Shown here: positions 51,689 through 60,898 of the stretch, one piece after another
Numbering within the stretch: position 1 is the stretch's first letter
How the letters are laid out: every line of letters starts with the position of its first letter
Assembly (NCBI GenBank): GCA_021799275.1
Contig: JAJZAT010000004.1
Location: 62,001-126,000, forward strand
DNA length: 64,000 nucleotides
Direction of reading: 5' to 3'
DNA from: Bacillota bacterium
Lineage (GTDB): Bacteria > Bacillota > Sulfobacillia > JAJZYS01 > JAJYTV01
Translations under genes and position numbers: made by a program
The notes under the pieces: model-generated
The model's input: only the letters and a program-made list of their open reading frames with translations
What the model was told of the DNA's origin: nothing
Databases searched by the model: none

Positions 51689-53215
51689 TCAGCCGACGGG
51701 CGTGCAGGCCAGTGCGGCGAGTTCGCGCATCTCCTCCTCGTCGACGCGGACCACCTCGCACTGGCCGATACGTCGCGGCACGACGAGGCGGTATCCTTGG
51801 CTGCCATGCTTCTTGTCGTGCAGGAGGTAACCCCAGAGGTCCTGGGGATCGCCCTGGTAGTGGGTGGGCAGCTCAAGGCGTCTCAGCAGCTCCAGGACAT
51901 CGGACGCCTGCGCGAAGGCGTAGCGACGCTCGGCAAGGCGCGCGATCGCCGCGAGCCCGACCGACACGGCCCGCCCGTGCGAAAGCCTGTAACCGCTGGT
52001 GGCCTCGACGGCGTGGCCCGCGGTGTGGCCGAGGTTGAGCTTCGCGCGCTCCCCGGACTCCCTGGGGTCCGCCGCCACCACCCGCAGCTTGGCCCGAGCC
52101 GCGCGCGCCAGGGCGAAGTCGAGGGCGGCGCCAGCCGGGGGACGGCGCCAGGCCGCGCATGCCGCGAAGAGTTCAGCGTCCAGGCCCACGCCGCACTTCA
52201 CGACCTCGGCGAGGCCGTCGCGGAACTGGTTCAAGGGCAGGGTGCGCAAGGTGTCGGGATCCACGAGTGTCGCGCGGGCCGGGTAGAACGCTCCGACCAG
52301 GTTCTTGCCCTCCGGCAGGTTGATGCCGGTCTTGCCGCCCAAGGCCGCGTCCGCCTGCCCCACGACGGTCGTGGGTACCAGGATGAGCGGCACACCGCGC
52401 ATGTAGCTCGCGGCAAGGAAGCCGCCAAGATCCGTGACAGCACCGCCGCCGACGGCCACCACCGTCTCGTCGCGGGTCATGCCGCGCTCCGCCATGTGCC
52501 TCAGGAGGCTCTCGTAGACCCGAAAATCCTTTGCCGCCTCGCCGTCCGGCACGACCTCCATCGCCGCCCGCCGCTCACCGTAGCGCAGGTTGTCGAGGAG
52601 CGAGCGCGCCCAGCCTTCGGCCAGGGGCGGCTGCGTCAGGAGAAGGCTGGCGCCGAAGCCCGAGAACGAGCCCACGAAACGCCGCGCGCCGCGCCCGAAG
52701 TAGACGCCGCTGCCCAGGCGCTGGAGAGCGAGAAAGTCGACGATCCGCTCGACCGCTCGCGTCGGCGCCGATTCGGTCCAGAACCACGCCTCCGCCACTT
52801 CCTCGTAGAACGGCAGGCGGTCGTGGCGGAGGGTCTGCAGCCGATCCGCAGGGTTGGGGGCCAGGACCGGGCGGCCCCTGCCGCCCCGCAGGCGCGACAG
52901 CAGCTGCGGGTCGCGCGCCGTGAGGCCGAGAACCCGCACGTCGCGGAGGAGCCGGCGGTTGTCGGGCCTCAGCACGGTCCCGCCACCGGTGGAGACCACG
53001 CGGTCCCGCCCGGACAGGGCCTCCTTGAGCGTCTTCGTCTCCTCGTCGCGGAAGGTGGCCTCGCCCAGCCGCTCGTAGAGCTCCGCGGCCGGTGCGCCCA
53101 GCCGTTCCTGCAGCATCTGGTCGGTGTCCAGGAACTGCAGGCCGAGACGCTCGGCGAGTTCCCGCCCGATTCTGGTCTTGCCGGCCCCCGGCAGACCGAC
53201 GAGTGCGACGATCAC
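51689..53215 (-). CDS. aroKB: Bifunctional shikimate kinase / 3-dehydroquinate synthase
   Basis: 508 residues. Residues 1-~165 are shikimate kinase: P-loop ALVGLPGAGKTRIGRELA, FLDTDQMLQERLG (usual DxD for Mg and shikimate), STGGGTVLR and a lid region with RGRPVL. Residues ~170-508 are dehydroquinate synthase: VVAVGGGAVTDLGGFLAASYMRGVPLILVPTTVVGQADAALGGKTGINLPEGKNLVG, with metal ligands in AEVVKCGV, NLGHTAGHAVE and SHGRAVSVGL. Two non-consecutive pathway steps are joined in one chain, as known in a few bacteria (for example Thermotoga). GTG start overlaps the aroC stop (GTGA). Confidence 0.95.
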   Translation of the reverse strand: MIVALVGLPGAGKTRIGRELAERLGLQFLDTDQMLQERLGAPAAELYERLGEATFRDEETKTLKEALSGRDRVVSTGGGTVLRPDNRRLLRDVRVLGLTARDPQLLSRLRGGRGRPVLAPNPADRLQTLRHDRLPFYEEVAEAWFWTESAPTRAVERIVDFLALQRLGSGVYFGRGARRFVGSFSGFGASLLLTQPPLAEGWARSLLDNLRYGERRAAMEVVPDGEAAKDFRVYESLLRHMAERGMTRDETVVAVGGGAVTDLGGFLAASYMRGVPLILVPTTVVGQADAALGGKTGINLPEGKNLVGAFYPARATLVDPDTLRTLPLNQFRDGLAEVVKCGVGLDAELFAACAAWRRPPAGAALDFALARAARAKLRVVAADPRESGERAKLNLGHTAGHAVEATSGYRLSHGRAVSVGLAAIARLAERRYAFAQASDVLELLRRLELPTHYQGDPQDLWGYLLHDKKHGSQGYRLVVPRRIGQCEVVRVDEEEMRELAALACTPVG

Positions 53216-54351
53216 GGGCGGATCCGCCCGAGATAGTGCCGGTACGCCGCTTCCACGTCCAGGATCGCGTCGCCCGAGAACTTCTCCAGGAAGAGCTCGG
53301 CCAGCACGAGGGCCATCACGGCCTCGAGCACCACGCCCGCCGCCGGCACGGCGGTGATGTCGGACCGCTCCACCTGCGCGAGGAACTCTTCGTGGCTCTC
53401 CATGTCGATGGAGCGGAGCGGGCGGTGCAGGGAACTGAGCGGTTTCATCGCGGCACGCACCCAGATGGGCTGGCCGTTCGAGATGCCCCCCTCGCTGCCC
53501 CCGGCCCGGTTGGTCTCCCGCGTGAAGCCCAGGTCATCACGGTAGAAGATCTCGTCGTGCACCTCGGATCCGGGCCGCGCGGCGCCCCAGTTCGCGGCGC
53601 CGATCTCGAGCCCCTTGATCGCCGGCACGGACAGCATCGCGTGCCCCAGGCGACCGTCCAGCTTGCGATCCCAGTGCACGTGTGCCCCGAGCCCGACCGG
53701 CACGCCCGTCGCAAGCACCTCGATCACGCCGCCGAGGGTGTCCCCCTTGATCCTGGCCTCATCGATGGCGGCCACCATGGCCGCCGATGCCTCGGGGTCG
53801 GCGCAGCGGACGGGCGAGCGGTCGATCGCCTCGAGGTCCAGGGCCGCGGGAGGGGAGGCGGTCACATCGCCCAGGGCGACGACGTGCGACACGATCTCGA
53901 TGCCGAAGTGGCGCAAGAGGGCCTTCGTCATGGCGCCCAGCGCGACGCGCATCGCGGTCTCGCGCGCCGACGCGCGCTCGAGGATGTCGCGGGCATCGCG
54001 CCTGCCGTACTTCAGCGCCCCAGCGAGATCGGCATGTCCAGGTCTCGGTCGCGTGAAAACTGCCCCCGCCGAGGGCCCCTCCGGGGCCATCCGCTCCCGC
54101 CAGCGCTCGAAATCCTTGTTCCGGATCATGACCGCGATCGGCGAACCGAGCGTCTCCCCAAAGCGGACACCGCTGAGCCACTCGATCTCATCCTGCTCGA
54201 TCCGCATCCGCTGGCCGCGACCGTAGCCCGCCTGTCGGCGCCCGAGCTCGCGGTTCACGTCCTCCGCACTGAGGCGCAGCCCTGCCGGCATCCCCTCCAG
54301 AACACCGATGAGCGCCGGTCCGTGGGACTCGCCGGCTGTGAGATAACGCAA
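53212..54351 (-). CDS. aroC: Chorismate synthase
   Basis: 379 residues, FMN-dependent, final step to chorismate. LRYLTAGESHGPALIGVLEGMPAGL, GRRQAGYGRGQRMRIEQDE, RPRPGHADLAGALKYGRRDARDILERASARETAMRVALGA and DRSPVRC, ESHEEFLAQ, SGDAILD toward the end are diagnostic. TTG 54349-54351 is seven nt after GGAGG. Needs reduced FMN; no dedicated reductase nearby. 13 bp after aroE. Confidence 0.97.
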   Translation of the reverse strand: MRYLTAGESHGPALIGVLEGMPAGLRLSAEDVNRELGRRQAGYGRGQRMRIEQDEIEWLSGVRFGETLGSPIAVMIRNKDFERWRERMAPEGPSAGAVFTRPRPGHADLAGALKYGRRDARDILERASARETAMRVALGAMTKALLRHFGIEIVSHVVALGDVTASPPAALDLEAIDRSPVRCADPEASAAMVAAIDEARIKGDTLGGVIEVLATGVPVGLGAHVHWDRKLDGRLGHAMLSVPAIKGLEIGAANWGAARPGSEVHDEIFYRDDLGFTRETNRAGGSEGGISNGQPIWVRAAMKPLSSLHRPLRSIDMESHEEFLAQVERSDITAVPAAGVVLEAVMALVLAELFLEKFSGDAILDVEAAYRHYLGRIRP

Positions 54352-54364
54352 GGCCGATCCTCCT

Positions 54365-55174
54365 TCACGAAGCGTCTCGTTCGGACATGGCACGTTGCAG
54401 GGCCTCGGCCATCGCCCTGTGCGGCGGATCCTCGTCGTACCAGAGTCGCCAAGCCAGCATGGCCTGACCAAGCAGCATGCCACCACCACCAATGGTACGA
54501 CAGCCGCGCCCCTGGGCCTCCCGCATGAGCCTCGTGGGCTGCGGGCGGTAGATGAGGTCGTAGACGACGGCGGTCGGCGGCATGGACTGCGGCTCGAGCG
54601 GGCTCTCGTCGCCATGGCTCCCTACCGTCGTCGCGTTGACGATGAGGTCCACGTCGGCGAGTTCGCCGCGCTGACGCCAGTCGATCGCCTGGGCGCCGAA
54701 CTCCCGGCCGATGCGGCCGAGCATCTCCCGGTTCCGCCCGGCGATGCGGAGCTCGATGCCCTCGCGGGCCAGGACGGCGCACACCGCGAGCGCGGCGCCG
54801 CCGGTGCCCAGCACCAAGGCGCTGCCGAGCGGGCGCGAGAGTGCCGCGAGAGGCTGCCAGAAACCCTCCGCGTCGGTGTTGTGCCCCTCCCATCCCCCGC
54901 CTGTACGCCTGAGGACGTTGACCGCGCCGATGCGGCGCGCCCATGGATCGAGACGCATCACCATCTGCGCGACCGCCTGCTTATAGGGCTTGGTGACGTT
55001 GGCGCCCCTCGCGCCTAGCAGGAAGGCCCCACGCAGCGCGGTGCCGAGGTCGTCCGGCGCGACATCCCAGAGCATGTACATCCCGTCGCGCCCCGTCGCC
55101 TTGAGCGCGGCACCGTGCAGGGCCGGAGAGAACGAACCGCCGATGCCCTGGCCGAAAAGGCCGAGCAGTTCCAC
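54365..55174 (-). CDS. aroE: Shikimate dehydrogenase
   Basis: 269 residues. Shikimate-binding site SFSPALHGAALKATG (usual SxSxxMHN), ANVTKPYKQAV with catalytic Lys, NTDAEGFWQPL with catalytic Asp; NADP fold LVLGTGGAALAVCAVLA with RIAGRNREML. The Arg after the second strand suggests NADPH. GTG start with AAGGCGG upstream. Follows yqeG by 94 bp, as in Bacillus (yqeG-yqeH-aroE), but yqeH is absent here. Confidence 0.93.
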   Translation of the reverse strand: MELLGLFGQGIGGSFSPALHGAALKATGRDGMYMLWDVAPDDLGTALRGAFLLGARGANVTKPYKQAVAQMVMRLDPWARRIGAVNVLRRTGGGWEGHNTDAEGFWQPLAALSRPLGSALVLGTGGAALAVCAVLAREGIELRIAGRNREMLGRIGREFGAQAIDWRQRGELADVDLIVNATTVGSHGDESPLEPQSMPPTAVVYDLIYRPQPTRLMREAQGRGCRTIGGGGMLLGQAMLAWRLWYDEDPPHRAMAEALQRAMSERDAS

Positions 55175-55268
55175 CGTCGCACCGCCTTAGCAAGAAGTCG
55201 CCCTTGTGGCTACGCATACGCAAAGGCCCGACGCCCCCGAGGCGGTGGCGCCAGGTATCGGTCCAGGG

Positions 55269-55790
55269 CTAGCCGGCGCTCGAAGGGACGCGCAGGCCGG
55301 TGCGCGCGAAGTGCTGCAGGACCGCGCCCTCGACGCGGCGCACGGCACGCGTGCCGACGAACTCCTGGCGTGTCAGGGGCGTCACGAGGATCGTGAACAT
55401 GCCGACCCTGTTGCCCCCGAGGATGTCCGTGAACACCTGGTCGCCGATCACCGCGGTCGTCTGCGGCGTGGTACCCAGCACCGCCATCGCCTTGCGGAAC
55501 CCCTTGGCCGAAGGCTTGCGCGCGTGCGGAATGAACGGTACGCCGAGCCAGTCGGCGAAGTCCTCCACCCTGCCCTTGCCGTTGTTGGAGAGAATCACTG
55601 CGCCGACCCCGGAGCCACGCAGCCGTTGCACCCAGGCCTTCACCTCACGCGTCGGCCTGGGCGCGTTCCAGCCCGCGAGCGTATTGTCGAGGTCGAGCAC
55701 AACGCCCCGGATGCCGCGTCGCCGCAGCATCCTCGGATCCACGCTCTGAACAGAAGGCAGGTAGAGATGCGGACGCAGCTTGGAGAGCAC
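55269..55790 (-). CDS. yqeG: YqeG-family HAD IIIA-type phosphatase
   Basis: 173 residues. HAD motif I GVVLDLDNTLAGWN, motif II VILSNNGKGR, Lys in HARKPSAKGFRKA, motif III-IV AVIGDQVFTDILGGNRVGM. Similar to mitochondrial phosphatidylglycerophosphatase (PTPMT/Gep4) relatives, so a lipid-phosphate substrate is possible; function in bacteria is not settled. ATG preceded by a TGCTATAAT promoter element. First gene of the aro cluster. Confidence 0.93.
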   Translation of the reverse strand: MLSKLRPHLYLPSVQSVDPRMLRRRGIRGVVLDLDNTLAGWNAPRPTREVKAWVQRLRGSGVGAVILSNNGKGRVEDFADWLGVPFIPHARKPSAKGFRKAMAVLGTTPQTTAVIGDQVFTDILGGNRVGMFTILVTPLTRQEFVGTRAVRRVEGAVLQHFARTGLRVPSSAG

Positions 55791-55820
55791 CGTTCAGGCC
55801 CCTTCGCCGAAGTTGCCAGC

Positions 55821-55829
55821 ATTATAGCA
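55821..55829 (-). promoter_or_regulatory. Extended -10 promoter for the yqeG-aroE-aroC-aroKB cluster
   Basis: Minus strand TGCTATAAT, a perfect -10 with a TGn extension, predicting a leader of about 24 nt. No good -35. Confidence 0.6.
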
Positions 55830-55892
55830 CACTGCCACCGAGGCGCCGGACGTTGTCCGGCCTGCGCGGAGCGGTATATCTTAGTAGCGCGT

Positions 55893-56552
55893 CTAGCCGT
55901 GCATGCGCGCCAGGGCGACGAGACCGGCGCAGACCGCGACGTAAGCGATGCCGGCGGTCCGCGAGCGCCAGCCCTGCAGACGGCGCACGCCGCCCAGCAT
56001 GTAGGCCGCGAGGAACCCCCCGACGAGTCCGCCGATGTGGTCCCAGACCCCGATGCCGGGATACATGAAGTCGAAGGCCAGGTTGAGAACGAGAATGCCG
56101 CCGAGCCAGCGCAAGAGATAGCCGCGCATCGGCCCTTGCGCCTCGAGCGCGATCACGCCCGTAGCGCCGAGAAGGCCGAAGATGGCGCCCGAAGCGCCCA
56201 CGAGCACCGAATACGGCGGATAGGCCACAAGCGACAGGAGACCGCCCATGACGCCGCCGAGCAGGAACACGGCGATGAAGCGCTTCGAGCCGAAGGCCGG
56301 CTCCACCAGTTCACCCATCACAAAGAGGCTCCAGCCGTTCAGCAGGATATGCAGCCAGTTCAGGTGCAGGAAGATGGCCGTCAGGATACGCCACCATTGA
56401 CCCTGCAGCACCAGGATGTTGACCTGTGCGCCGAGGTTCACCATGCGCATCAGTGGCGGAGAGCCGCCAAGACCGCCTTCGAGCACATACATGACCGCCA
56501 CGATGACCAGGAGACCATAGGTCGCAGGCAGATCGCGATAGCTGCGTCGCAC
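55893..56552 (-). CDS. Rhomboid-family intramembrane serine protease
   Basis: 219 residues with about six to seven helices. Catalytic serine in LVGASGAIFGLLGA and histidine in WDHIGGLVGGFLAAYMLG; conserved HLNWLHILLNGWSLFVMGELVE (H..H...N oxyanion segment) and WWRILTAIFLHL. It cleaves transmembrane proteins within the membrane; substrates unknown. GTG 56552 is eight nt after GGGAGG; an ATG seven codons upstream is in frame but overlaps the promoter-like CTACAAT and lacks a ribosome site. Divergent from a small membrane protein. Confidence 0.92.
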   Translation of the reverse strand: MRRSYRDLPATYGLLVIVAVMYVLEGGLGGSPPLMRMVNLGAQVNILVLQGQWWRILTAIFLHLNWLHILLNGWSLFVMGELVEPAFGSKRFIAVFLLGGVMGGLLSLVAYPPYSVLVGASGAIFGLLGATGVIALEAQGPMRGYLLRWLGGILVLNLAFDFMYPGIGVWDHIGGLVGGFLAAYMLGGVRRLQGWRSRTAGIAYVAVCAGLVALARMHG

Positions 56553-56640
56553 AGGCGTAGCCTCCCGGCCCATTGTAGCCCAAGCACCGTAGAGGGCGCC
56601 GCCGGCAGCTCCGAACCGTCGTGAGGAAGGGAAGGATTCC

Positions 56641-57141
56641 ATGACGCGCTTGCGCATCGGCCGCCCGGCACTGCGCAGCGGCCTCGCATCCGGATTGCCC
56701 GCGGCCGCCATCGCCTGGCTTTTGTTCCTCGCCGTCGGCGGCGGCCACGGCATGGCGCGCGCTGGTACGGTCCTGCACATGGCCGTGTTCGTCATGGAGG
56801 CGGTGCTCTATGGCTATGCCGGCTTCCGGCTGAGGCGCTCAGGACACGACGCGGGCACCGCCATGCTGGGGGGGATCGTGGCCGGCTGGACGACCGCCTT
56901 GCTGGCCGCCTTCCCGCGCAACGCCCTCCTGATGCTCAGCGCTGGTTACATGCGGTTCTTGCAGGCCGCACCGCAGCAGGTCGGCGCAGGCAGCCTGCAC
57001 ATGCCCTGGCCACCTCTGACGGTTTTGCTCGCCCTTGTCGGCGCCCTCTTGGCCGGATCGGCCCTGGGCGCGGCCTGCGGCTCGATCGGCGCGTCCTTCG
57101 CGCGGGCGGACGTGGCCGCGCGGCCGGCTCAGCTGCCGTAG
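56641..57141 (+). CDS. Small integral membrane protein of unknown function
   Basis: 166 residues with about four hydrophobic helices (AAAIAWLLFLAVGGG, VLHMAVFVMEAVLYGYAGF, AMLGGIVAGWTTALLAAF, LTVLLALVGALLAGSALGAACGSI). ATG after AAGGGAAGG. No family was recognised. It ends tail-to-tail with asnB, overlapping 13 nt. Confidence 0.65.
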   Translation: MTRLRIGRPALRSGLASGLPAAAIAWLLFLAVGGGHGMARAGTVLHMAVFVMEAVLYGYAGFRLRRSGHDAGTAMLGGIVAGWTTALLAAFPRNALLMLSAGYMRFLQAAPQQVGAGSLHMPWPPLTVLLALVGALLAGSALGAACGSIGASFARADVAARPAQLP

Positions 57142-59024
57142 CGAGCGTTGCGCGCGTTCATGCCCGGGGCGGTGTCGTACACCTGCCTGAGCCAAAGTTC
57201 CAGCGCCAGCAGCACATAGACCATCCGCCCATCCTGGCTCGGCCTGCCGTTCAGGCGGGCGAGCGCATCGCGGACCGCCGCCGGTTCGAAGAGTCCGCGC
57301 GCCCTGGCGGTATCGTCGGTCAGGGCGTCGTGGGCGAGTTCGCGCAGCGGCCCAGACAGCAGACGTGTGATCGGCGTCGGGAACCCCCGCTTGGGCCGAA
57401 GCGCAGCCTCGGCGGGCAGATGCCGCCGCGCCACCTGGCGTAGCAGCCACTTGCCCTGCCCGGCCTGCAGCTTGTAGGTCCAGGGAAGGCCGTCCGCGAG
57501 TTCCACGACGTCGTCGTCGAGGTACGGCACGCGTGCCTCGAGCCCGAACGACATCGTCAGCCGGTCCAGTTTGAGGAGCGCCTCGTCGGCCAGCCAGACC
57601 TCCCGGTCCACCTGGAGCATGGAACCGAGCCAGTCATGCCCCTGCGCCTGCGCCGCGGCGAAGGCGTCCGCGGCGAGCCGCCCCGGCCGGTGGTCATGCA
57701 GCAACTGCCGGATCTCGGGACGGTAGAGGGCGTGGCGCTCGGGGTCTCGCCAGCTCATGCCGACGCCGAGGTAGCGGTCACGCAGCGCAAGCAGGCTGCG
57801 GGCCGCGAGTCCCCGCCCCGGAAGCGGCGAGCCCGCCAGGGCCTGGCGCACCATGCGGGGCACCAGGCGCGAGAAACGCTCGACCACCAGCGGCTCGTCG
57901 TAGCCGGGGTAGCCGGCGAACAACTCGTCCGCTCCCTCGCCGCTCAGCACGACCGGCACGTCCACGGCCGCCCGTTCCGCGATCGCTCGAAGGGGCAACG
58001 CGGTCGGGTCGCCATTGGGCTCGTCGATGTCGAAATTGAGCGCCAGCAGGTGCCGCTCGGCGTCCTCGGCGTCGAGTTCGAGCCGCGTCAGCGGTATGCC
58101 GTAGGCCGCGGCGGTGGCCTGTGTCACCGCGAACTCCTCGCCCTCGTCGCCGAATCCCGCGAACCCGGCCGTGTAACCCTGGAGCGCTCCGCCCATGACG
58201 CGGGCGGCGTAATGCAGCACGAGGCCGGAGTCGACTCCGCCGGAGAGCAGCACGCCGATAGGCTGATCGCCCTGGAGGTGACGCTCCACGGCAAGCCCCA
58301 GGCGCCGATCCAGTTCGTCCACCGCCTGCTCGGCGGTCAGGTCAAAAGCTGGTGCCAAGTGTCGCCGACGATCCCGAAACTCCAGTCGGCCCGACGCGTC
58401 CAGGACAAGGGTGCGCCCGGGGGGAACACGCCGGATTCCCTCGAGAATCGTCTCCTCCCCGACCGCCGTGCGGTAAAGGAGGTAGCGGTCGAGGGCCTGC
58501 AGGTTGATCTCCGGCACGTCGCCCCAGGCCATGACCGCGCGCAGCTCCGACGCGAACGCTACGCCAAGGCCGGTCCGACGCCAGAGCAGCGGCTTGATGC
58601 CGAGCGGATCCCTCGCCAGCACGAGCGTTCGCCTTTGGCTGTCGTAGATGGCCACGGCGTACATGCCGGAGAGTTCCGCGGCGAAGTCGACTCCCCGCTC
58701 CTCGTATAGGTGCACCACGACCTCGGCGTCGGACGCCCCGGCAAAGATGTGTCCGCGGCGCTCGAGGCCGCGACGCAGGTCCACGTGGTTGTAGATCTCG
58801 CCGTTGACGACCGCCACCACCTGCCGGTCCTCGCTGTAGAACGGCTGCGCCCCGCCGATCGGATCGACGATGGCGAGGCGGCGCATGCCGATCGCTACGC
58901 CAGGCGCGAAGAACGTGCCCTCGTCATCTGGTCCTCGATGCCTCAGGGCATCGAGCATACGTCCGAGTTCGTCCCTCGCCTGCTGGTGAGCATCCCGCTC
59001 GACGATCCCGGCGATTCCACACAA
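57129..59024 (-). CDS. asnB: Asparagine synthetase (glutamine-hydrolysing)
   Basis: 631 residues. N-terminal glutaminase with Cys2 nucleophile (MCGIAGIV), RHRGPDDEGTFF, AVVNGEIYNHVDLR, SDAEVVVHLYEERG. C-terminal synthetase with PP-loop LLSGGVDSGLVLHYAARV, LSGEGADELFAGYPGY and VPYLDDDVVELADGLPW. It makes Asn from Asp, Gln and ATP; related paralogues modify peptides or cell-wall glycans, and the window does not decide between these. TTG 59022-59024 is nine nt after GGAGG, giving TTG-TGT so that Cys becomes residue 2. Confidence 0.95.
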   Translation of the reverse strand: MCGIAGIVERDAHQQARDELGRMLDALRHRGPDDEGTFFAPGVAIGMRRLAIVDPIGGAQPFYSEDRQVVAVVNGEIYNHVDLRRGLERRGHIFAGASDAEVVVHLYEERGVDFAAELSGMYAVAIYDSQRRTLVLARDPLGIKPLLWRRTGLGVAFASELRAVMAWGDVPEINLQALDRYLLYRTAVGEETILEGIRRVPPGRTLVLDASGRLEFRDRRRHLAPAFDLTAEQAVDELDRRLGLAVERHLQGDQPIGVLLSGGVDSGLVLHYAARVMGGALQGYTAGFAGFGDEGEEFAVTQATAAAYGIPLTRLELDAEDAERHLLALNFDIDEPNGDPTALPLRAIAERAAVDVPVVLSGEGADELFAGYPGYDEPLVVERFSRLVPRMVRQALAGSPLPGRGLAARSLLALRDRYLGVGMSWRDPERHALYRPEIRQLLHDHRPGRLAADAFAAAQAQGHDWLGSMLQVDREVWLADEALLKLDRLTMSFGLEARVPYLDDDVVELADGLPWTYKLQAGQGKWLLRQVARRHLPAEAALRPKRGFPTPITRLLSGPLRELAHDALTDDTARARGLFEPAAVRDALARLNGRPSQDGRMVYVLLALELWLRQVYDTAPGMNARNARYGS

Positions 59025-59123
59025 AAGAGGTGACCTCCCCCAGTTCTCCTAGCATGCAGCTTACCCATTCCGCCTGAAAATCACGTGAGGCTCGAGAGCT
59101 TTGCCCCAAAGCCATGTCAAACC

Positions 59124-59160
59124 GCAAAGAAAGCCTGCCGAGCACCAGCGTGTCGGCAGG
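59124..59160 (-). terminator. Terminator after the GNAT gene
   Basis: Minus strand CCTGCCGA-(CAC...GTG)-TCGGCAGG with CTTTCTTTGC following, 55 bp past the GNAT stop. It separates GNAT from asnB. Confidence 0.75.
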
Positions 59161-59215
59161 TCCGACCAGACGGATCCTATCACGCGATCTCGCAGGACGT
59201 CCATGGCAGGCTGTC

Positions 59216-59734
59216 TTAGGGCTGCCACTCCCTGCGCAGGAGAGAGTAGAAGAGCTGATCGCTCCACTGGCCGTCGACCAGGTAATGCTCGCGCAAACGG
59301 CCGTCGAGCTTGAAGCGCGCATGCTCCAGGATGGCGATCGAGGCCATATTGTCGGCCGATGTCGTGGCGTAGAGCTTGTGCAGCTGCCTGCCGGGCCAGG
59401 TGAAGAGTATGCCCGTGAAGACGACGAGGGCGGCGCGGCCGATGCCGCGGCCACGGGCCCCCAACGCGAGGTAGTAGCCGATCTCCATGCTGCGGTTGCG
59501 CGGATTTTCGTCGAACGCCACCATGCGCCCGACCACGTCGCCGTCCGCAAGCACGCTGAAAACCAGTTCACCGCCCGAGAGCGCCTCGACGTAGCGGGTC
59601 CGGAAAGCCGGATATGGGTGCACGAGCTGCACCGGCCGGCAGTTGTAGCGCTCCCAGTGCGGCTCCTCGTCCTGCCATCGGTAGAAGAGCGGCAGGTCCC
59701 GCTCTTGCGCGGGCCTCAGCCTGACATCCACCAT
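59216..59734 (-). CDS. GNAT-family N-acetyltransferase (RimJ/RimL-like)
   Basis: 172 residues. VRLRPAQERDLPLFYRWQDEE start, EIGYYLALGARGRGIGRAALVVF with the acetyl-CoA pyrophosphate loop (G-R-G-I-G), and LYATTSADNMASIAILEHARFKLDGRLREHYLVDG, the typical RimJ/RimL C-terminal region. Substrate unknown: protein N-termini, or an amine or antibiotic. ATG 59734 with AGGAGG five nt upstream. Possibly in one unit with the ABC exporter 93 bp upstream. Confidence 0.9.
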   Translation of the reverse strand: MVDVRLRPAQERDLPLFYRWQDEEPHWERYNCRPVQLVHPYPAFRTRYVEALSGGELVFSVLADGDVVGRMVAFDENPRNRSMEIGYYLALGARGRGIGRAALVVFTGILFTWPGRQLHKLYATTSADNMASIAILEHARFKLDGRLREHYLVDGQWSDQLFYSLLRREWQP

Positions 59735-59827
59735 AGTCGCCTCCTGACTCCTCGGTGGCCAGGATGTTCCGCCCGGCCGGCCCGGGCACACCGCCGGCCC
59801 CACCGGGAGCGGCGGGGTCTGCTCCCG

Positions 59828-60898
59828 CTACTCCCAGCGCCACGTCCGGGTCGAGACGATGGCAAGCAGCGCGAACCATACGAGCAGCGCGAGGATGTCA
59901 CCCTGGACGCTTGGCGCCCACGCCGCGTACTGGCCCGACATCAGGCCGCGCACCCCGTCCACGATGTAGGTAAGGGGCAGGTAGTGCACGATGGTGCGCA
60001 GGAACGGCGGCAGGGTCGTCACCGGGAAGAAGACACCGCTCAGGAACATCATCGGGAAGCTGACGACGTTGATGATCGGCATGCTCGCCTCCTCGGTCTT
60101 GGCGAAGCCGGCGATGACGAAGCCGATCGCGAGGAAGGCGGCCATGCCGAGGATCAACGTCACGAGCAGCGGCAGCAGGGGCAGGACCACCGTGGCGTGC
60201 AGGAAGATGACGGCGATCGCCACGATGAGGGCTGCGCTCAGGATGCCGAACACCAGCTGGTAGAGCACGACGCCGCCGAGAAACTGGATCGGCCGCAGGG
60301 GTGTGGCGAGGAAGCGGCGCAGGACGCCCTTCTCCTTCCAGCGCGTCAGGCTGCCAGCCACGCCGAAGAGGCTGTTCTGCATCGCCATCAGGGCCAGAAC
60401 GCCCGGGAGCAGGAAGTCCAGGTAGGTCGACGAGCGGCTGCCCGATGCCGCCTTGGGCTGCACCATGAGCATCGGGCTCTGACCGGTCATGGCCAAGTTG
60501 ATCTCGGCCGCGGCTGAGGTCACCGCGGATACAGCCTGCTGCGCCGTCTGCATGTTGGCGCTGTTGTAGACGAGCGTCGCGTGCCAGGGCGGCGGCGTCG
60601 TGGCCGGCGGCAGAAGCAGCACGGCGTCGGCCTGTCCGATGCGCACCTGACGGAGCGCCTGCTGGCGGCTCGCGCGCTGGACCTTGAAGTAGGGGATCTT
60701 CTCGTAGGCCTGGACGATCTTCGTCTCCGGACCCCTGGTCGGGGCGCTGACGAGCAGGTTGAGCTTGAAGTTCGAGTTGCCGAGGAAGCCGAACACTACC
60801 ATCAGCATGACCGGGAAGAAGAAGGTCCAGAAGAGGGCCTGGCGATTGCGGACGAGCGTGCGCAGGAGAGCGCCGGTCACCGTAAGCAGCTGTCTCAT
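59828..60898 (-). CDS. ABC-2 type exporter permease
   Basis: 356 residues: one N-terminal helix (ALFWTFFFPVMLMVVFGFLG), a ~150-residue extracytoplasmic domain, then five helices with the ABC-2 signature EKGVLRRFLATPLRPIQFLGG. Typical of drug, lipid or polymer exporters such as DrrB/YhgE-like pumps. ATG overlaps the ATPase stop (ATGA), so it pairs with it. Substrate unknown. Confidence 0.92.
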   Translation of the reverse strand: MRQLLTVTGALLRTLVRNRQALFWTFFFPVMLMVVFGFLGNSNFKLNLLVSAPTRGPETKIVQAYEKIPYFKVQRASRQQALRQVRIGQADAVLLLPPATTPPPWHATLVYNSANMQTAQQAVSAVTSAAAEINLAMTGQSPMLMVQPKAASGSRSSTYLDFLLPGVLALMAMQNSLFGVAGSLTRWKEKGVLRRFLATPLRPIQFLGGVVLYQLVFGILSAALIVAIAVIFLHATVVLPLLPLLVTLILGMAAFLAIGFVIAGFAKTEEASMPIINVVSFPMMFLSGVFFPVTTLPPFLRTIVHYLPLTYIVDGVRGLMSGQYAAWAPSVQGDILALLVWFALLAIVSTRTWRWE

